Shown here: piece after piece, positions 40,748 through 48,853 of the stretch
Numbering within the stretch: position 1 is the stretch's first letter
Layout of the letters: each line of letters opens with the position of its first letter
NCBI GenBank assembly: GCA_903919065.1
Contig: CAIXHD010000521.1
Location: 1 to 50,143 of the forward strand
Direction of reading: 5' to 3'
Source of the DNA: an uncultured Bacteroidota bacterium
Lineage (GTDB): Bacteria; Bacteroidota; Bacteroidia; Bacteroidales; UBA12481
DNA: 50,143 nucleotides
Translations under genes and position numbers: made by a program
Notes under the pieces: generated by a model
Seen by the model: the letters and a program-made list of their open reading frames with translations, nothing else
Database searches by the model: none
Told to the model about the DNA's origin: nothing

Positions 40748-43249
40748 ATGATAAAAAGATCCTTACTAGCTGTCGCCCTGATTCTTTCCACAACATTTGC
40801 TTACAGCCAGGAAATAAAAAATAAGTCATTAAAGGTTTTCGATTATTCTCGAACAGCGCATGATTATCAAATTGGCGGTGTTACGGTTTCGGGAGTCAAA
40901 TATCTGACACAGAACGTTCTTTTGCAATTTTCGGGCCTGGATGTTGGGAAAACCATCACAGTTCCCGGAGAGGATATTCCGGCAGCAATACAAAAATTGT
41001 GGGATCAACAGCTTTTTTCAGATGTTCGGATTACCTCCACAAAGATTGAAGGGGACCTGATTTTTCTGGATATATATCTGCAGGAGATGCCAAGGTTGGC
41101 GCGATTTTCGTTTACAGGGGTTAACAAGCAGGAAGCAGATGATCTGAAGGAGAAAGTCAAGCTGGTAAGAGGTAACCTGGTAACTCCATATACTATATCA
41201 AGGACAGAATTCCTGGTCAAGGAACATTTCGTGGACAAGGGGTACCTGAATACCGAAGTTTCCATTACCCAAATGGCAGATTCAGCCATGCAGAATTCTG
41301 CCGTTCTTGACATTAAGGTTGATAAGAAGAGCAAGGTAAAGATTCAGACTATAATTTTTGATGGGGTAAGCGTGTTGCCGGAGAAAAAACTTCGCAGGAC
41401 GATGAAAGAAACCAAGCAGAAGACCTGGTATAATATTTTTAAGGCATCAAAATATCTCGAAAGCAATTTCTCTGATGACAAGGAATTGGTAATTGCCAAG
41501 TACAATACATTAGGTTACCGAGATGCGCGGATTGCAAAGGATTCCCTTTACCACAATCCGGATGGGACGGTAGGCCTGAAGGTATGGGTTGAGGAAGGAA
41601 AACAGTATTTCTTCAGAAACATATCCTGGGCCGGGAATACAAAATATACGAGCGATTTCTTATCCAGTGCGCTGAAGATTAAGAAGGGGGCTGTTTATGA
41701 TCAGGCTGTTCTTGATAATCGATTGAGGAATGATCCTGATGCGGTAGGAAACTGGTATATGGACAATGGCTATTTGTTTTATGATGCCGAGGCTCAGGAA
41801 GTGAATGTTGACAAAGATTCGATTGACCTGCAGATTGTTATTCATGAAGGTCAGGTTGCCCGCATAAACAAGGTAACGATAACAGGCAATGACAGAACTA
41901 ACGAGCATGTTATCCGGCGTGAAATACGCACAAAGCCGGGTGATTTATTTAATAGATCGCTTGTTATCAGAACGGTCCGGGAGTTATCGCAGCTTGGATT
42001 CTTTGATCCCGAGAAAATTCTTCCTGTGCCGATCCCAAATCAGTTAGATGGAACGGTGGATATTGAATATCAATTGGTTGAGCGCGCTAATGACCAAATT
42101 GAAATTTCGGGCGGCTGGGGAGCTGGAATGGTGATCGGAACTCTTGGCGTTAAGTTCGGGAATTTCTCTGCAAGAAACTTTTTCAAAAAGGATGCATGGC
42201 GGCCTCTGCCTTCAGGTGATGGCCAGAACCTTAGTATCCGTGCCCAATCCAACGGGAAATATTACCAGTCCTACAGTGCCTCTTTTGTTGAGCCATGGCT
42301 TGGTGGGAAAAAACCGAATTCGCTTTCTGTTTCGCTTTATCATACTGTTCAGACGAATGGAAGGATTTCTACCGATCCACTAAACCAGTCGATGAAAATC
42401 AGCGGTGCATCTGTAGGAATAGGTCGTCGTCTGAGTTGGCCAGATGATTATTTCACCCTGTTTAATCAGCTTTCCTTCCAGAGATATTTGCTTGATGACT
42501 GGTCATACTTCGTGATTAAAAATGGTGTGAGCAACAACTTCAGCTTTACCAGCACCTTTGGCCGCAGCTCCACTGACCAGATCATCTATCCAAGGATGGG
42601 GTCCATCTTTTCATTGAATCTCCAGATCACTCCGCCGTATTCTGTTTTCAATGGCAAGGATTATTCGCAATTAACGGAAACCGAAAAGTATAAGTGGATT
42701 GAATATCATAAATGGACATTCAAATCATCGTGGTATACCAAGCTTTGGTCGATAGGTAATAAAGAAGAAGAGGGAGAGAAGCGTGACTTTGTTCTTGCCA
42801 CGAAAGCAGAATTCGGATACCTGGGATACTATAATAAAAACGCCAGGTCGCCTTTCGAGAATTTCGAGGTCGGGGGCGACGGGATGATGGGTTATAGCTA
42901 TTACGGCCGTGATATTATCGCCATGAGAGGATATGCCAACGGATCGCTTACTCCATCGAACGGAGCTAACCTGTATACTAAATTTACCACGGAATTGCGT
43001 TTCCCGATATCACTAAACCCGAATGCTACCTTGTTTGCTTTGGTATTCTTTGAAGCAGGTAATGCATGGTATGAGTTTAAAGAGTTCAACCCCTTCGATA
43101 TGAAAAGGGCTGCCGGAGCAGGCGTCAGGATATATCTGCCGATGTTCGGGCTCATGGGTGTTGACTGGGGATATGGATTTGATGAAATCCCGGGAACAAC
43201 AGGAAAAAATCACAGCCAGTTCCATTTTGTGCTCGGACCGCAGATGTAA
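40748..43249 (+). CDS. bamA: Outer-membrane protein assembly factor BamA
   Basis: Omp85 protein that inserts beta-barrels into the outer membrane. The 833 residues have a signal peptide (about 1-20, ending AYSQ), five POTRA repeats (about 35-435, including ITVPGEDIPAAIQKLWDQQL and GDLFNRSLVIRTVRELSQLG) and a 16-strand barrel with the lid-loop motif MRGYANGSL. The C-terminus ends FHFVLGPQM, so the last residue is Met rather than the aromatic usual in the beta-signal. The two Skp-like chaperone genes follow. Confidence 0.95.
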   Translation: MIKRSLLAVALILSTTFAYSQEIKNKSLKVFDYSRTAHDYQIGGVTVSGVKYLTQNVLLQFSGLDVGKTITVPGEDIPAAIQKLWDQQLFSDVRITSTKIEGDLIFLDIYLQEMPRLARFSFTGVNKQEADDLKEKVKLVRGNLVTPYTISRTEFLVKEHFVDKGYLNTEVSITQMADSAMQNSAVLDIKVDKKSKVKIQTIIFDGVSVLPEKKLRRTMKETKQKTWYNIFKASKYLESNFSDDKELVIAKYNTLGYRDARIAKDSLYHNPDGTVGLKVWVEEGKQYFFRNISWAGNTKYTSDFLSSALKIKKGAVYDQAVLDNRLRNDPDAVGNWYMDNGYLFYDAEAQEVNVDKDSIDLQIVIHEGQVARINKVTITGNDRTNEHVIRREIRTKPGDLFNRSLVIRTVRELSQLGFFDPEKILPVPIPNQLDGTVDIEYQLVERANDQIEISGGWGAGMVIGTLGVKFGNFSARNFFKKDAWRPLPSGDGQNLSIRAQSNGKYYQSYSASFVEPWLGGKKPNSLSVSLYHTVQTNGRISTDPLNQSMKISGASVGIGRRLSWPDDYFTLFNQLSFQRYLLDDWSYFVIKNGVSNNFSFTSTFGRSSTDQIIYPRMGSIFSLNLQITPPYSVFNGKDYSQLTETEKYKWIEYHKWTFKSSWYTKLWSIGNKEEEGEKRDFVLATKAEFGYLGYYNKNARSPFENFEVGGDGMMGYSYYGRDIIAMRGYANGSLTPSNGANLYTKFTTELRFPISLNPNATLFALVFFEAGNAWYEFKEFNPFDMKRAAGAGVRIYLPMFGLMGVDWGYGFDEIPGTTGKNHSQFHFVLGPQM

Positions 43250-43255
43250 TGTTTG

Positions 43256-43283
43256 TTAGAGACAGATAATTATCTGTATCTAC
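43256..43283. repeat. 28-bp palindrome, copy 2 (two mismatches)
   Basis: Same sequence as 39145-39172 except at 43256 and 43278, giving one internal G-A mismatch in the stem and an unpaired outer base. It lies 7 bp after the bamA stop, ahead of the first ompH, and may form a hairpin in the transcript. Confidence 0.8.
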
Positions 43284-43326
43284 ATTTGGTACAGATATTG
43301 ATAATAGACAATAAAAATTTCGAATT

Positions 43327-43842
43327 ATGAAAAAGATTGTATTCACGCTGAGTTTATTGATCCTTGGAGTCACGGTCGGATTCAGCCAGAAGTTTGCTTA
43401 TGTAAACACGGATTATATTCTGGGCAGGGTACCTGCTTATGATGCTGCTCAAAAGCAATTGGATAAATTCTCCGAAGAGTGGCAGAAAGAGATTGAGGTC
43501 AAGCGGACTGAAATCGAAAAACTTTACAAGGATTATCAGGCAGAACGGGTACTCCTTACTGAAGAAATGAGAACCAAGCGCGAAGACGAAATAATGCTAC
43601 GCGAAAAAGATGTTAAGGATCTGCAGAAGAAGTATTTTGCTCCTGACGGCGCCCTTTATAAAAAACGTCAGGAACTGGTAAAACCAATTCAGGATGATAT
43701 TTTTACTGCGGTTAAGGATCTGGCCGCTGAAGGAGGTTATTCCATTATTTTTGATGTCGCTGCTGGTCCGACCATGCTATTTACTGATCCTAAATTCGAC
43801 AAGAGCGACGATATTCTTAAGAAGATGGGAATTCAAAACTAA
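43327..43842 (+). CDS. OmpH/Skp-family periplasmic chaperone (first copy)
   Basis: Holdase that escorts unfolded outer-membrane proteins to BamA. The 171 residues have a signal peptide (about 1-20, ending GFSQ), the N-terminal strand FAYVNTDYILGRVP, long charged coiled-coil tentacles (about 40-115) and the C-terminal strand YSIIFDVAAGPTMLFTDP. It follows bamA and the palindrome, and is paralogous to the next gene. Confidence 0.92.
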   Translation: MKKIVFTLSLLILGVTVGFSQKFAYVNTDYILGRVPAYDAAQKQLDKFSEEWQKEIEVKRTEIEKLYKDYQAERVLLTEEMRTKREDEIMLREKDVKDLQKKYFAPDGALYKKRQELVKPIQDDIFTAVKDLAAEGGYSIIFDVAAGPTMLFTDPKFDKSDDILKKMGIQN

Positions 43843-43846
43843 TTTT

Positions 43847-43854
43847 TATCTTTG
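43847..43854 (+). promoter_or_regulatory. -7 promoter box (TATCTTTG) before the second ompH
   Basis: TATCTTTG followed by TCG matches TAnnTTTG, 34 bp upstream of the second ompH ATG and 4 bp after the stop of the first. It suggests the second chaperone can be transcribed independently. Confidence 0.55.
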
Positions 43855-43888
43855 TCGACCGTTTTAAGCAATACATTATTAAATCAAT

Positions 43889-44410
43889 ATGAAAAAGATT
43901 CTTTTGACCCTGACAGCCTGTGCACTGTTGATTCTCGTTAGCGGAACAACTTCTTTCGCTCAAATTAAAATCGGTCATATCAATACTCAGGAAATTCTGC
44001 AATTGATGCCTGAGCGTGACACTGCTGCCAAGCAATTTGATAAGTTCAATGCTGAGATTACCAAGAATTACGAATCGATGACAGTTGCGGTTAATAACTT
44101 AATTGAAGTTTATACCCGGCAGAAAGATTCATTATCTTCATTTATCCAAAAGGCAAAAGAAGCTGAGATCATTGATATGCAGGGCAAAATTCAGAATTTC
44201 AAAGAAGTGGCTCAGCAGGAATTGGATAAAAAGCAGACTGAACTGATGACTCCGATTGTTGAGAAACTGAAGAAAGCCATCAAAGAAGTCGCTGAAGCCA
44301 ACAAATTCACCTACGTTATTGATGTTGCCGGTGGATCACTGGTTTATTTTCCCGAAGATGAAGCGCTAAACCTCTTACCTTTGGTGAAAGCCAAGCTGGG
44401 GTTAAAATAA
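43889..44410 (+). CDS. OmpH/Skp-family periplasmic chaperone (second copy)
   Basis: A 173-residue paralogue of the preceding gene: signal peptide (about 1-25, ending SFAQ), KIGHINTQEILQLMPERD, a long helical hairpin (about 45-130) and the terminal strand FTYVIDVAGGSLVYFPEDE. The coiled-coil is less charged than in the first copy, so client preference may differ. It has its own promoter box and is followed by a strong terminator. Confidence 0.92.
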   Translation: MKKILLTLTACALLILVSGTTSFAQIKIGHINTQEILQLMPERDTAAKQFDKFNAEITKNYESMTVAVNNLIEVYTRQKDSLSSFIQKAKEAEIIDMQGKIQNFKEVAQQELDKKQTELMTPIVEKLKKAIKEVAEANKFTYVIDVAGGSLVYFPEDEALNLLPLVKAKLGLK

Positions 44411-44428
44411 GTTTAAAATATTGAGCTT

Positions 44429-44460
44429 AAAATCCTTGCCGCGAGGCAGGGATTTTTTTT
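44429..44460 (+). terminator. Strong intrinsic terminator abutting the murI start codon
   Basis: A 12-bp stem (arm AAAATCCTTGCC, loop GCGA, one G-T pair) ends in a run of eight T that touches the murI ATG at 44461. It closes the bamA-ompH transcript. No space remains for a conventional leader of murI downstream of the hairpin. Confidence 0.85.
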
Positions 44461-45258
44461 ATGATTACGTCTGCACCCATAGGTGTTTTTGATTCCGGAA
44501 TTGGCGGTCTGAGCGTCTGGAATGAACTCGTCAGGGAAATTCCAGGAGAGTCCGTTATCTATGTTGCAGATTCCGCAAATGCCCCATATGGGACCAAATC
44601 CAGAAGTTTCATTACCGCACGATCCAGCGCAATATCCAATTTCCTGATCGATCACGGGTGCAAGATTATTGTCGTTGCCTGTAATACAGCCACCGGTGCA
44701 GCAATAACAGCCTTACGCAAAGAATTTGATATACCATTCATTGGTGTGGAACCGGCTGTTAAACCTGCAGCTCTGGCATCCATGACCGGACATATTGGGG
44801 TACTGGCCACTGCTCAGACCTTCAAAGGCGAGCACTTCAAGAGATCAATAAAATTGTACAGTCATACGGTTGAGGTGCATGAAAGAGCTGGTACGGGTTT
44901 GGTTGAACTAATTGAAAGCGGAAGGATGGATTCAGCGGAAACGAAGGAACTTCTTAAACAGTACCTGATCCCGATGGTTGAGAAGGGGATTGATCAGTTG
45001 GTTCTCGGCTGCACGCATTATCCATTTCTTATTCCCATTATCAGGGAGATTCTGCCGGCAGGGATAAATGTAATTGATCCGGCACCAGCGGTTGCAAGGC
45101 AAACAAAAAAAGTATTGGAAATAAACGGTGGATTGAATGGTGTGTCAGCGGTTTCCCGATATCAATTTTACACAACTGGCAGTCCCGAAAACTTAAGCCT
45201 GATTTTGAATCAACTTACAAGTTCGGATCATTCGGTAACCCATGCGGACATCTTTTAA
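44461..45258 (+). CDS. murI: Glutamate racemase
   Basis: Supplies D-glutamate for peptidoglycan. The 265 residues contain the substrate-binding GVFDSGIGGLSV, the first catalytic Cys in ACNTATGAA and the second in LGCTHYPFL. The start at 44461 is the only one compatible with the family N-terminus (TSAPIGVFDSGIGG), although it directly follows a terminator T-run. The 3' end overlaps the carbonic anhydrase gene by 4 bp in convergent orientation. Confidence 0.95.
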   Translation: MITSAPIGVFDSGIGGLSVWNELVREIPGESVIYVADSANAPYGTKSRSFITARSSAISNFLIDHGCKIIVVACNTATGAAITALRKEFDIPFIGVEPAVKPAALASMTGHIGVLATAQTFKGEHFKRSIKLYSHTVEVHERAGTGLVELIESGRMDSAETKELLKQYLIPMVEKGIDQLVLGCTHYPFLIPIIREILPAGINVIDPAPAVARQTKKVLEINGGLNGVSAVSRYQFYTTGSPENLSLILNQLTSSDHSVTHADIF

Positions 45259-45791
45259 TCGATGACCTGACCTTCCCCCTCAGAGTACCATCCCGCATAA
45301 AAAAGGTAGTTATCGGCTATTTTATCAATCATCTCAGTTGTTTGTGATGGGTCGATAGTTTTAACTTTTTTTGCCGGAACGCCTGCGTAAACGCTGTTAG
45401 GTTCCACTATTTCCGAGTCTTTTACCAGGGCTCCGGCAGCTATGATGGAGTTTTCGCCTATGACTGCATGATCCAGAATTATTGCTCCAATACCTATTAA
45501 AACACGATCCTGGATTTTGGCTCCATGAATTACTGCATTATGGCCAATAGTGACGGAGTTTCCGATCTCCACAACTGATTTTTCATACAATGTATGGAGG
45601 ACGGCACCATCCTGAACGTTTACTTTGTTTCCTATCCGTATTGAATTTACGTCGCCGCGAAGGACGGCACCAAACCAGATACTGCAATCGTCGCCAATCA
45701 CCACGTCTCCTATAATCACCGCAGTTTCTGCCAGATAGCAATTTTCGCCTATAACCGGAGTGAATCCTCTAACCGATTTTATCAGAGCCAT
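45255..45791 (-). CDS. Gamma-class carbonic anhydrase family protein
   Basis: A 178-residue left-handed beta-helix protein of hexapeptide repeats (IIGDVVIGDDCSIWFGAVLR and later ALVKDSEIVEPNS). The three zinc-ligand His residues of gamma carbonic anhydrases are present in DGAVLHTLY, TIGHNAVIHG (two). CO2/bicarbonate interconversion is likely, but many such proteins have other or no activity. The ATG at 45791 is fixed by a promoter box at 45822-45829 lying upstream; a longer frame to 45854 crosses it. Confidence 0.88.
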   Translation of the reverse strand: MALIKSVRGFTPVIGENCYLAETAVIIGDVVIGDDCSIWFGAVLRGDVNSIRIGNKVNVQDGAVLHTLYEKSVVEIGNSVTIGHNAVIHGAKIQDRVLIGIGAIILDHAVIGENSIIAAGALVKDSEIVEPNSVYAGVPAKKVKTIDPSQTTEMIDKIADNYLFYAGWYSEGEGQVID

Positions 45792-45821
45792 TTTCTGTGA
45801 ATATTTATGAATTGTGTGGGG

Positions 45822-45829
45822 CAAAAATA
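45822..45829 (-). promoter_or_regulatory. -7 promoter box (TATTTTTG) of the carbonic anhydrase gene
   Basis: Minus strand TATTTTTG followed by CCCC, matching TAnnTTTG, 30 bp upstream of the ATG at 45791. It is 40 bp from the divergent korA box. Confidence 0.6.
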
Positions 45830-45868
45830 CAAATGAAAATATCATTTTAATCACAATATAAATCTGCT

Positions 45869-45876
45869 TACTTTTG
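45869..45876 (+). promoter_or_regulatory. -7 promoter box (TACTTTTG) of korAB
   Basis: TACTTTTG followed by CACCC, a typical Bacteroidota -7 region, 31 bp before the korA ATG. Confidence 0.6.
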
Positions 45877-45907
45877 CACCCTAATATCCTAACAACTATA
45901 ATCTGTC

Positions 45908-47752
45908 ATGAGTAAACAGGCAAAAGTCATCGAAATCGAAGAAGTGGCCATTCGGTTCTCGGGCGATTCGGGCGACGGTATGCAACTTACCGGGACTCTA
46001 TTCTCCGACACCTCGGCGCTTTACGGTAATGATGTTTCCACTTTCCCGGATTATCCGGCGGAGATCAGAGCGCCGCAAGGCACAGTAGGCGGTGTATCAG
46101 GTTTCCAGGTCCATTTTGGTCATACCCAGATCAATACCCCTGGTGATTATTGTGATGTGCTGGTAGCCATGAATCCGGCAGCCTTAAAAGCAAATTTCAG
46201 GTGGGTAAAACCTGATGGGATCATCATTTATGATGTTGACCAGTTTGATGCAAAAAACATTGAAAAAGCAGGATATAAAAGTGATCCTTTTGAAGAAGAG
46301 GATGTTACCGGTATTCAGCTGATTTCAGCCCCTATAAGTAACCTGACCAGGGAAAGTCTGAAGGACATCGGTCTGGATCAGAAGTCAATTCTTCGGTGTA
46401 AAAACATGTTTGCCCTCGGTATTGTCAGCTGGCTTTACGACAGGCCGCTTGATCATTCCATCAGCTTTTTCAATAAGAAATTTGCGAAGAAGCCTTTGTT
46501 GGTGGAGGCAAACACCAAGGTATTATACGATGGATATTATTATGCTGAAACCATAGAGGCTTTTACCTCGAACTTTAAAGTCAGACCTGCAGATATTGAA
46601 AAGGGCACCTATCGCAGCATAAACGGCAATACCGCTGTTGCCTGGGGTATGATTGCTGCTGCAGAGAAAGCTGATCTTCAGCTTTATTGTGGTTCCTATC
46701 CCATTACCCCGGCTACCGGTATACTTGAGGAACTTGCAGCCCGTAAAGATTTGCGAGTGAAAACCTTTCAGGCTGAAGACGAGATCGCAGGAATTTGCAC
46801 CGCTATCGGGGCAAGCTTTGCTGGATCACTGGCTGTAACAACAACTTCCGGCCCTGGCCTTGCTCTCAAGGGTGAAGCCATTGGTTTGGCGGTAATGACA
46901 GAATTGCCTTTGGTAATTGTAGATGTACAGCGAGGAGGTCCATCAACTGGTTTGCCAACAAAAACTGAGCAATCCGATTTGATGCAGGCCTTGTATGGCC
47001 GCAACGGTGAAAGTCCGGTAGTTGTGATTGCCTCATCGACCCCTTCGAACTGTTTTGATTATGCTTACATGGCCTGTAAAATTGCTGTTGAGCATATGAC
47101 TCCTGTAATATTACTTACCGATGGTTTTCTGGCCAACGGATCTGAGCCCTGGAGGATTCCTGACCTGAATGATTTTCCAGACATCAAAGTGCCTCGAGTT
47201 GCTCCAAATACAAAGAACTGGCAATCTTATGCACGGGATCCCGAAACCCTGACCAGAACCTGGGCTGTACCAGGTACTCAGGGAATGGAACATCGTCTTG
47301 GCAGTCTCGAAAAAATGAATATAACCGGAACTGTTTCTTATGTTCCTGAAAATCACGAGCTGATGAGTCATATCCGCGACCAGAAGATTCAAAAGGTTGC
47401 AGCGGACATTCCTCCACTCGAGATCATTGGCGATGAAGATGCCGATTTGCTGATTATTGGCTGGGGAGGTACATACGGACATTTAGTTACCGCTTTAACA
47501 GAAGTCCGTCGTGAAGGGCACAAAGTTGCCCTGGCCCATTTTAATTATATTTTCCCGTTACCTTCCAATACCAGCGAGGTTTTGGGAAGGTTTAAGAAAT
47601 TACTCGTTTGCGAGATCAACCTTGGACAGTTTGCCAATTACCTGAGGATGCAGCATCCGGAGTATCCCTACCGGAAGTTCAATAAGATTATGGGATTACC
47701 TTTTACAGTTAAGGACCTTACAGAGGCCGTAATAAAAAACCTGGAGGACTAA
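45908..47752 (+). CDS. korA: 2-oxoacid:ferredoxin oxidoreductase, fused gamma-alpha subunit
   Basis: Part of the coenzyme A-acylating, ferredoxin-reducing 2-oxoglutarate (or related oxoacid) oxidoreductase. The 614 residues fuse the gamma domain (about 1-200, RFSGDSGDGMQLTG and PAEIRAPQGTVGGVSGFQ) to the alpha/pyrimidine domain (about 215-450, YCGSYPITPATGI and FQAEDEIAGICTAIGASFAG, TTTSGPGLALK) and a C-terminal CoA-binding-type domain. The fused architecture without a delta ferredoxin subunit is that of KorAB. It precedes korB by 3 bp. Confidence 0.93.
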   Translation: MSKQAKVIEIEEVAIRFSGDSGDGMQLTGTLFSDTSALYGNDVSTFPDYPAEIRAPQGTVGGVSGFQVHFGHTQINTPGDYCDVLVAMNPAALKANFRWVKPDGIIIYDVDQFDAKNIEKAGYKSDPFEEEDVTGIQLISAPISNLTRESLKDIGLDQKSILRCKNMFALGIVSWLYDRPLDHSISFFNKKFAKKPLLVEANTKVLYDGYYYAETIEAFTSNFKVRPADIEKGTYRSINGNTAVAWGMIAAAEKADLQLYCGSYPITPATGILEELAARKDLRVKTFQAEDEIAGICTAIGASFAGSLAVTTTSGPGLALKGEAIGLAVMTELPLVIVDVQRGGPSTGLPTKTEQSDLMQALYGRNGESPVVVIASSTPSNCFDYAYMACKIAVEHMTPVILLTDGFLANGSEPWRIPDLNDFPDIKVPRVAPNTKNWQSYARDPETLTRTWAVPGTQGMEHRLGSLEKMNITGTVSYVPENHELMSHIRDQKIQKVAADIPPLEIIGDEDADLLIIGWGGTYGHLVTALTEVRREGHKVALAHFNYIFPLPSNTSEVLGRFKKLLVCEINLGQFANYLRMQHPEYPYRKFNKIMGLPFTVKDLTEAVIKNLED

Positions 47753-47755
47753 AGA

Positions 47756-48772
47756 ATGGATATTGAACAATTAAAACCAGAAGATTTTAAGAGTGACCAA
47801 ATGGTTCGCTGGTGTGCCGGTTGCGGTGACCACGCCATTCTTAGTTCAGTTTTAAAAGCCCTTCCGCAGCTTGGCTACAAACATGAGGACGTCGTATTTG
47901 TTTCAGGTATCGGATGCTCATCAAGATTTCCTTATTACGTGAATACCTATGGTTTTCATGGTATTCATGGACGCGCCATGGCCGTGGCCAGTGGGGTGAA
48001 AACCTCGAATCCAAACCTTTGTGTCTTTGTTATCACCGGTGATGGTGATGGCCTTGCAATTGGAGGCAATCACTTTATTCACCTGGTAAGAAGGGATATC
48101 GATGTTAACCTGATCCTATTCAATAACCGAATATACGGATTGACCAAAGGCCAGTATTCACCGACCTCAAAGCAGGGATCAGTAACCAAGACTTCGCCAT
48201 TCGGTACCATTGAGCAGCCATTTAAGCCAGGTGGAATTACTATCGGAGCCAACGGAACCTTTTTTGCACGCACTATTGACTCAATGCCAAAAGTCTCCAC
48301 TGAAATATTGCTTGAAGCTGCGAAACATAAAGGGACCTCTATCACTGAAGTTCTGCAGAACTGTGTTATATACAATGATATGACCTTTGGAGATATAACC
48401 GACAGGGATAATCGTGATGACAGAATTATCATGCTTAAACATGGTGAACCGATGATTTATGGCAAAAATCAGGATAAAGGCCTGATGATGAAGGATAATC
48501 AACTGCACGTTGTTCAGCTTGGTGAAAATGGCATATCTGAAAAAGACCTTCTTGTTCATGATGCAAAGACGGAATTTGCGGGTATACACCTTTTGCTTGC
48601 CAATATGGATTTTCCGAATTATCCAGTTGCCCTGGGAGTGATACGTGCGTGTGAATCCCCTAAATCTTACGACGTAAAAATGGTTGATCAGATTGAGGCG
48701 GTGCATGAAAAAAGCAAGATACACTCGGTGTATGATCTCCTGCATTCCGGTTCAACCTGGGAAGTGAAATAA
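47756..48772 (+). CDS. korB: 2-oxoacid:ferredoxin oxidoreductase, beta subunit
   Basis: The TPP- and [4Fe-4S]-binding partner of KorA. The 338 residues hold cluster ligands C20 and C23 (RWCAGCGDH), C54 (GIGCSSRFPYY) and C203 (LQNCVIYND), and the TPP/Mg motif GDGDGLAIGGNHFIH (about 95-109) with FNNRIYGLTKGQYSPTS. With KorA it forms a complete two-subunit enzyme, feeding ferredoxin from oxoacid oxidation or running reductively. Substrate (2-oxoglutarate versus another oxoacid) is inferred from family resemblance. A strong terminator follows. Confidence 0.94.
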   Translation: MDIEQLKPEDFKSDQMVRWCAGCGDHAILSSVLKALPQLGYKHEDVVFVSGIGCSSRFPYYVNTYGFHGIHGRAMAVASGVKTSNPNLCVFVITGDGDGLAIGGNHFIHLVRRDIDVNLILFNNRIYGLTKGQYSPTSKQGSVTKTSPFGTIEQPFKPGGITIGANGTFFARTIDSMPKVSTEILLEAAKHKGTSITEVLQNCVIYNDMTFGDITDRDNRDDRIIMLKHGEPMIYGKNQDKGLMMKDNQLHVVQLGENGISEKDLLVHDAKTEFAGIHLLLANMDFPNYPVALGVIRACESPKSYDVKMVDQIEAVHEKSKIHSVYDLLHSGSTWEVK

Positions 48773-48791
48773 CTTGCTGTTGCATAATATT

Positions 48792-48823
48792 AAAAGGGGG
48801 CTTACGCCTCCTTTTTTTTTTTT
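48792..48823 (+). terminator. Intrinsic terminator after korB
   Basis: A 10-bp stem (arm AAAAGGGGGC, loop TTAC, one G-T pair) followed by a run of twelve T (48812-48823), 19 bp after the korB stop. Confidence 0.9.
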
Positions 48824-48825
48824 AC

Positions 48826-48833
48826 TATCTTCG
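48826..48833 (+). promoter_or_regulatory. Candidate -7 box (TATCTTCG) of the last gene
   Basis: TATCTTCG differs from TAnnTTTG at one base. It lies directly after the korB terminator and 20 bp before the ATG at 48854. Confidence 0.4.
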
Positions 48834-48853
48834 GTTGCATAGAACAGCTATGT

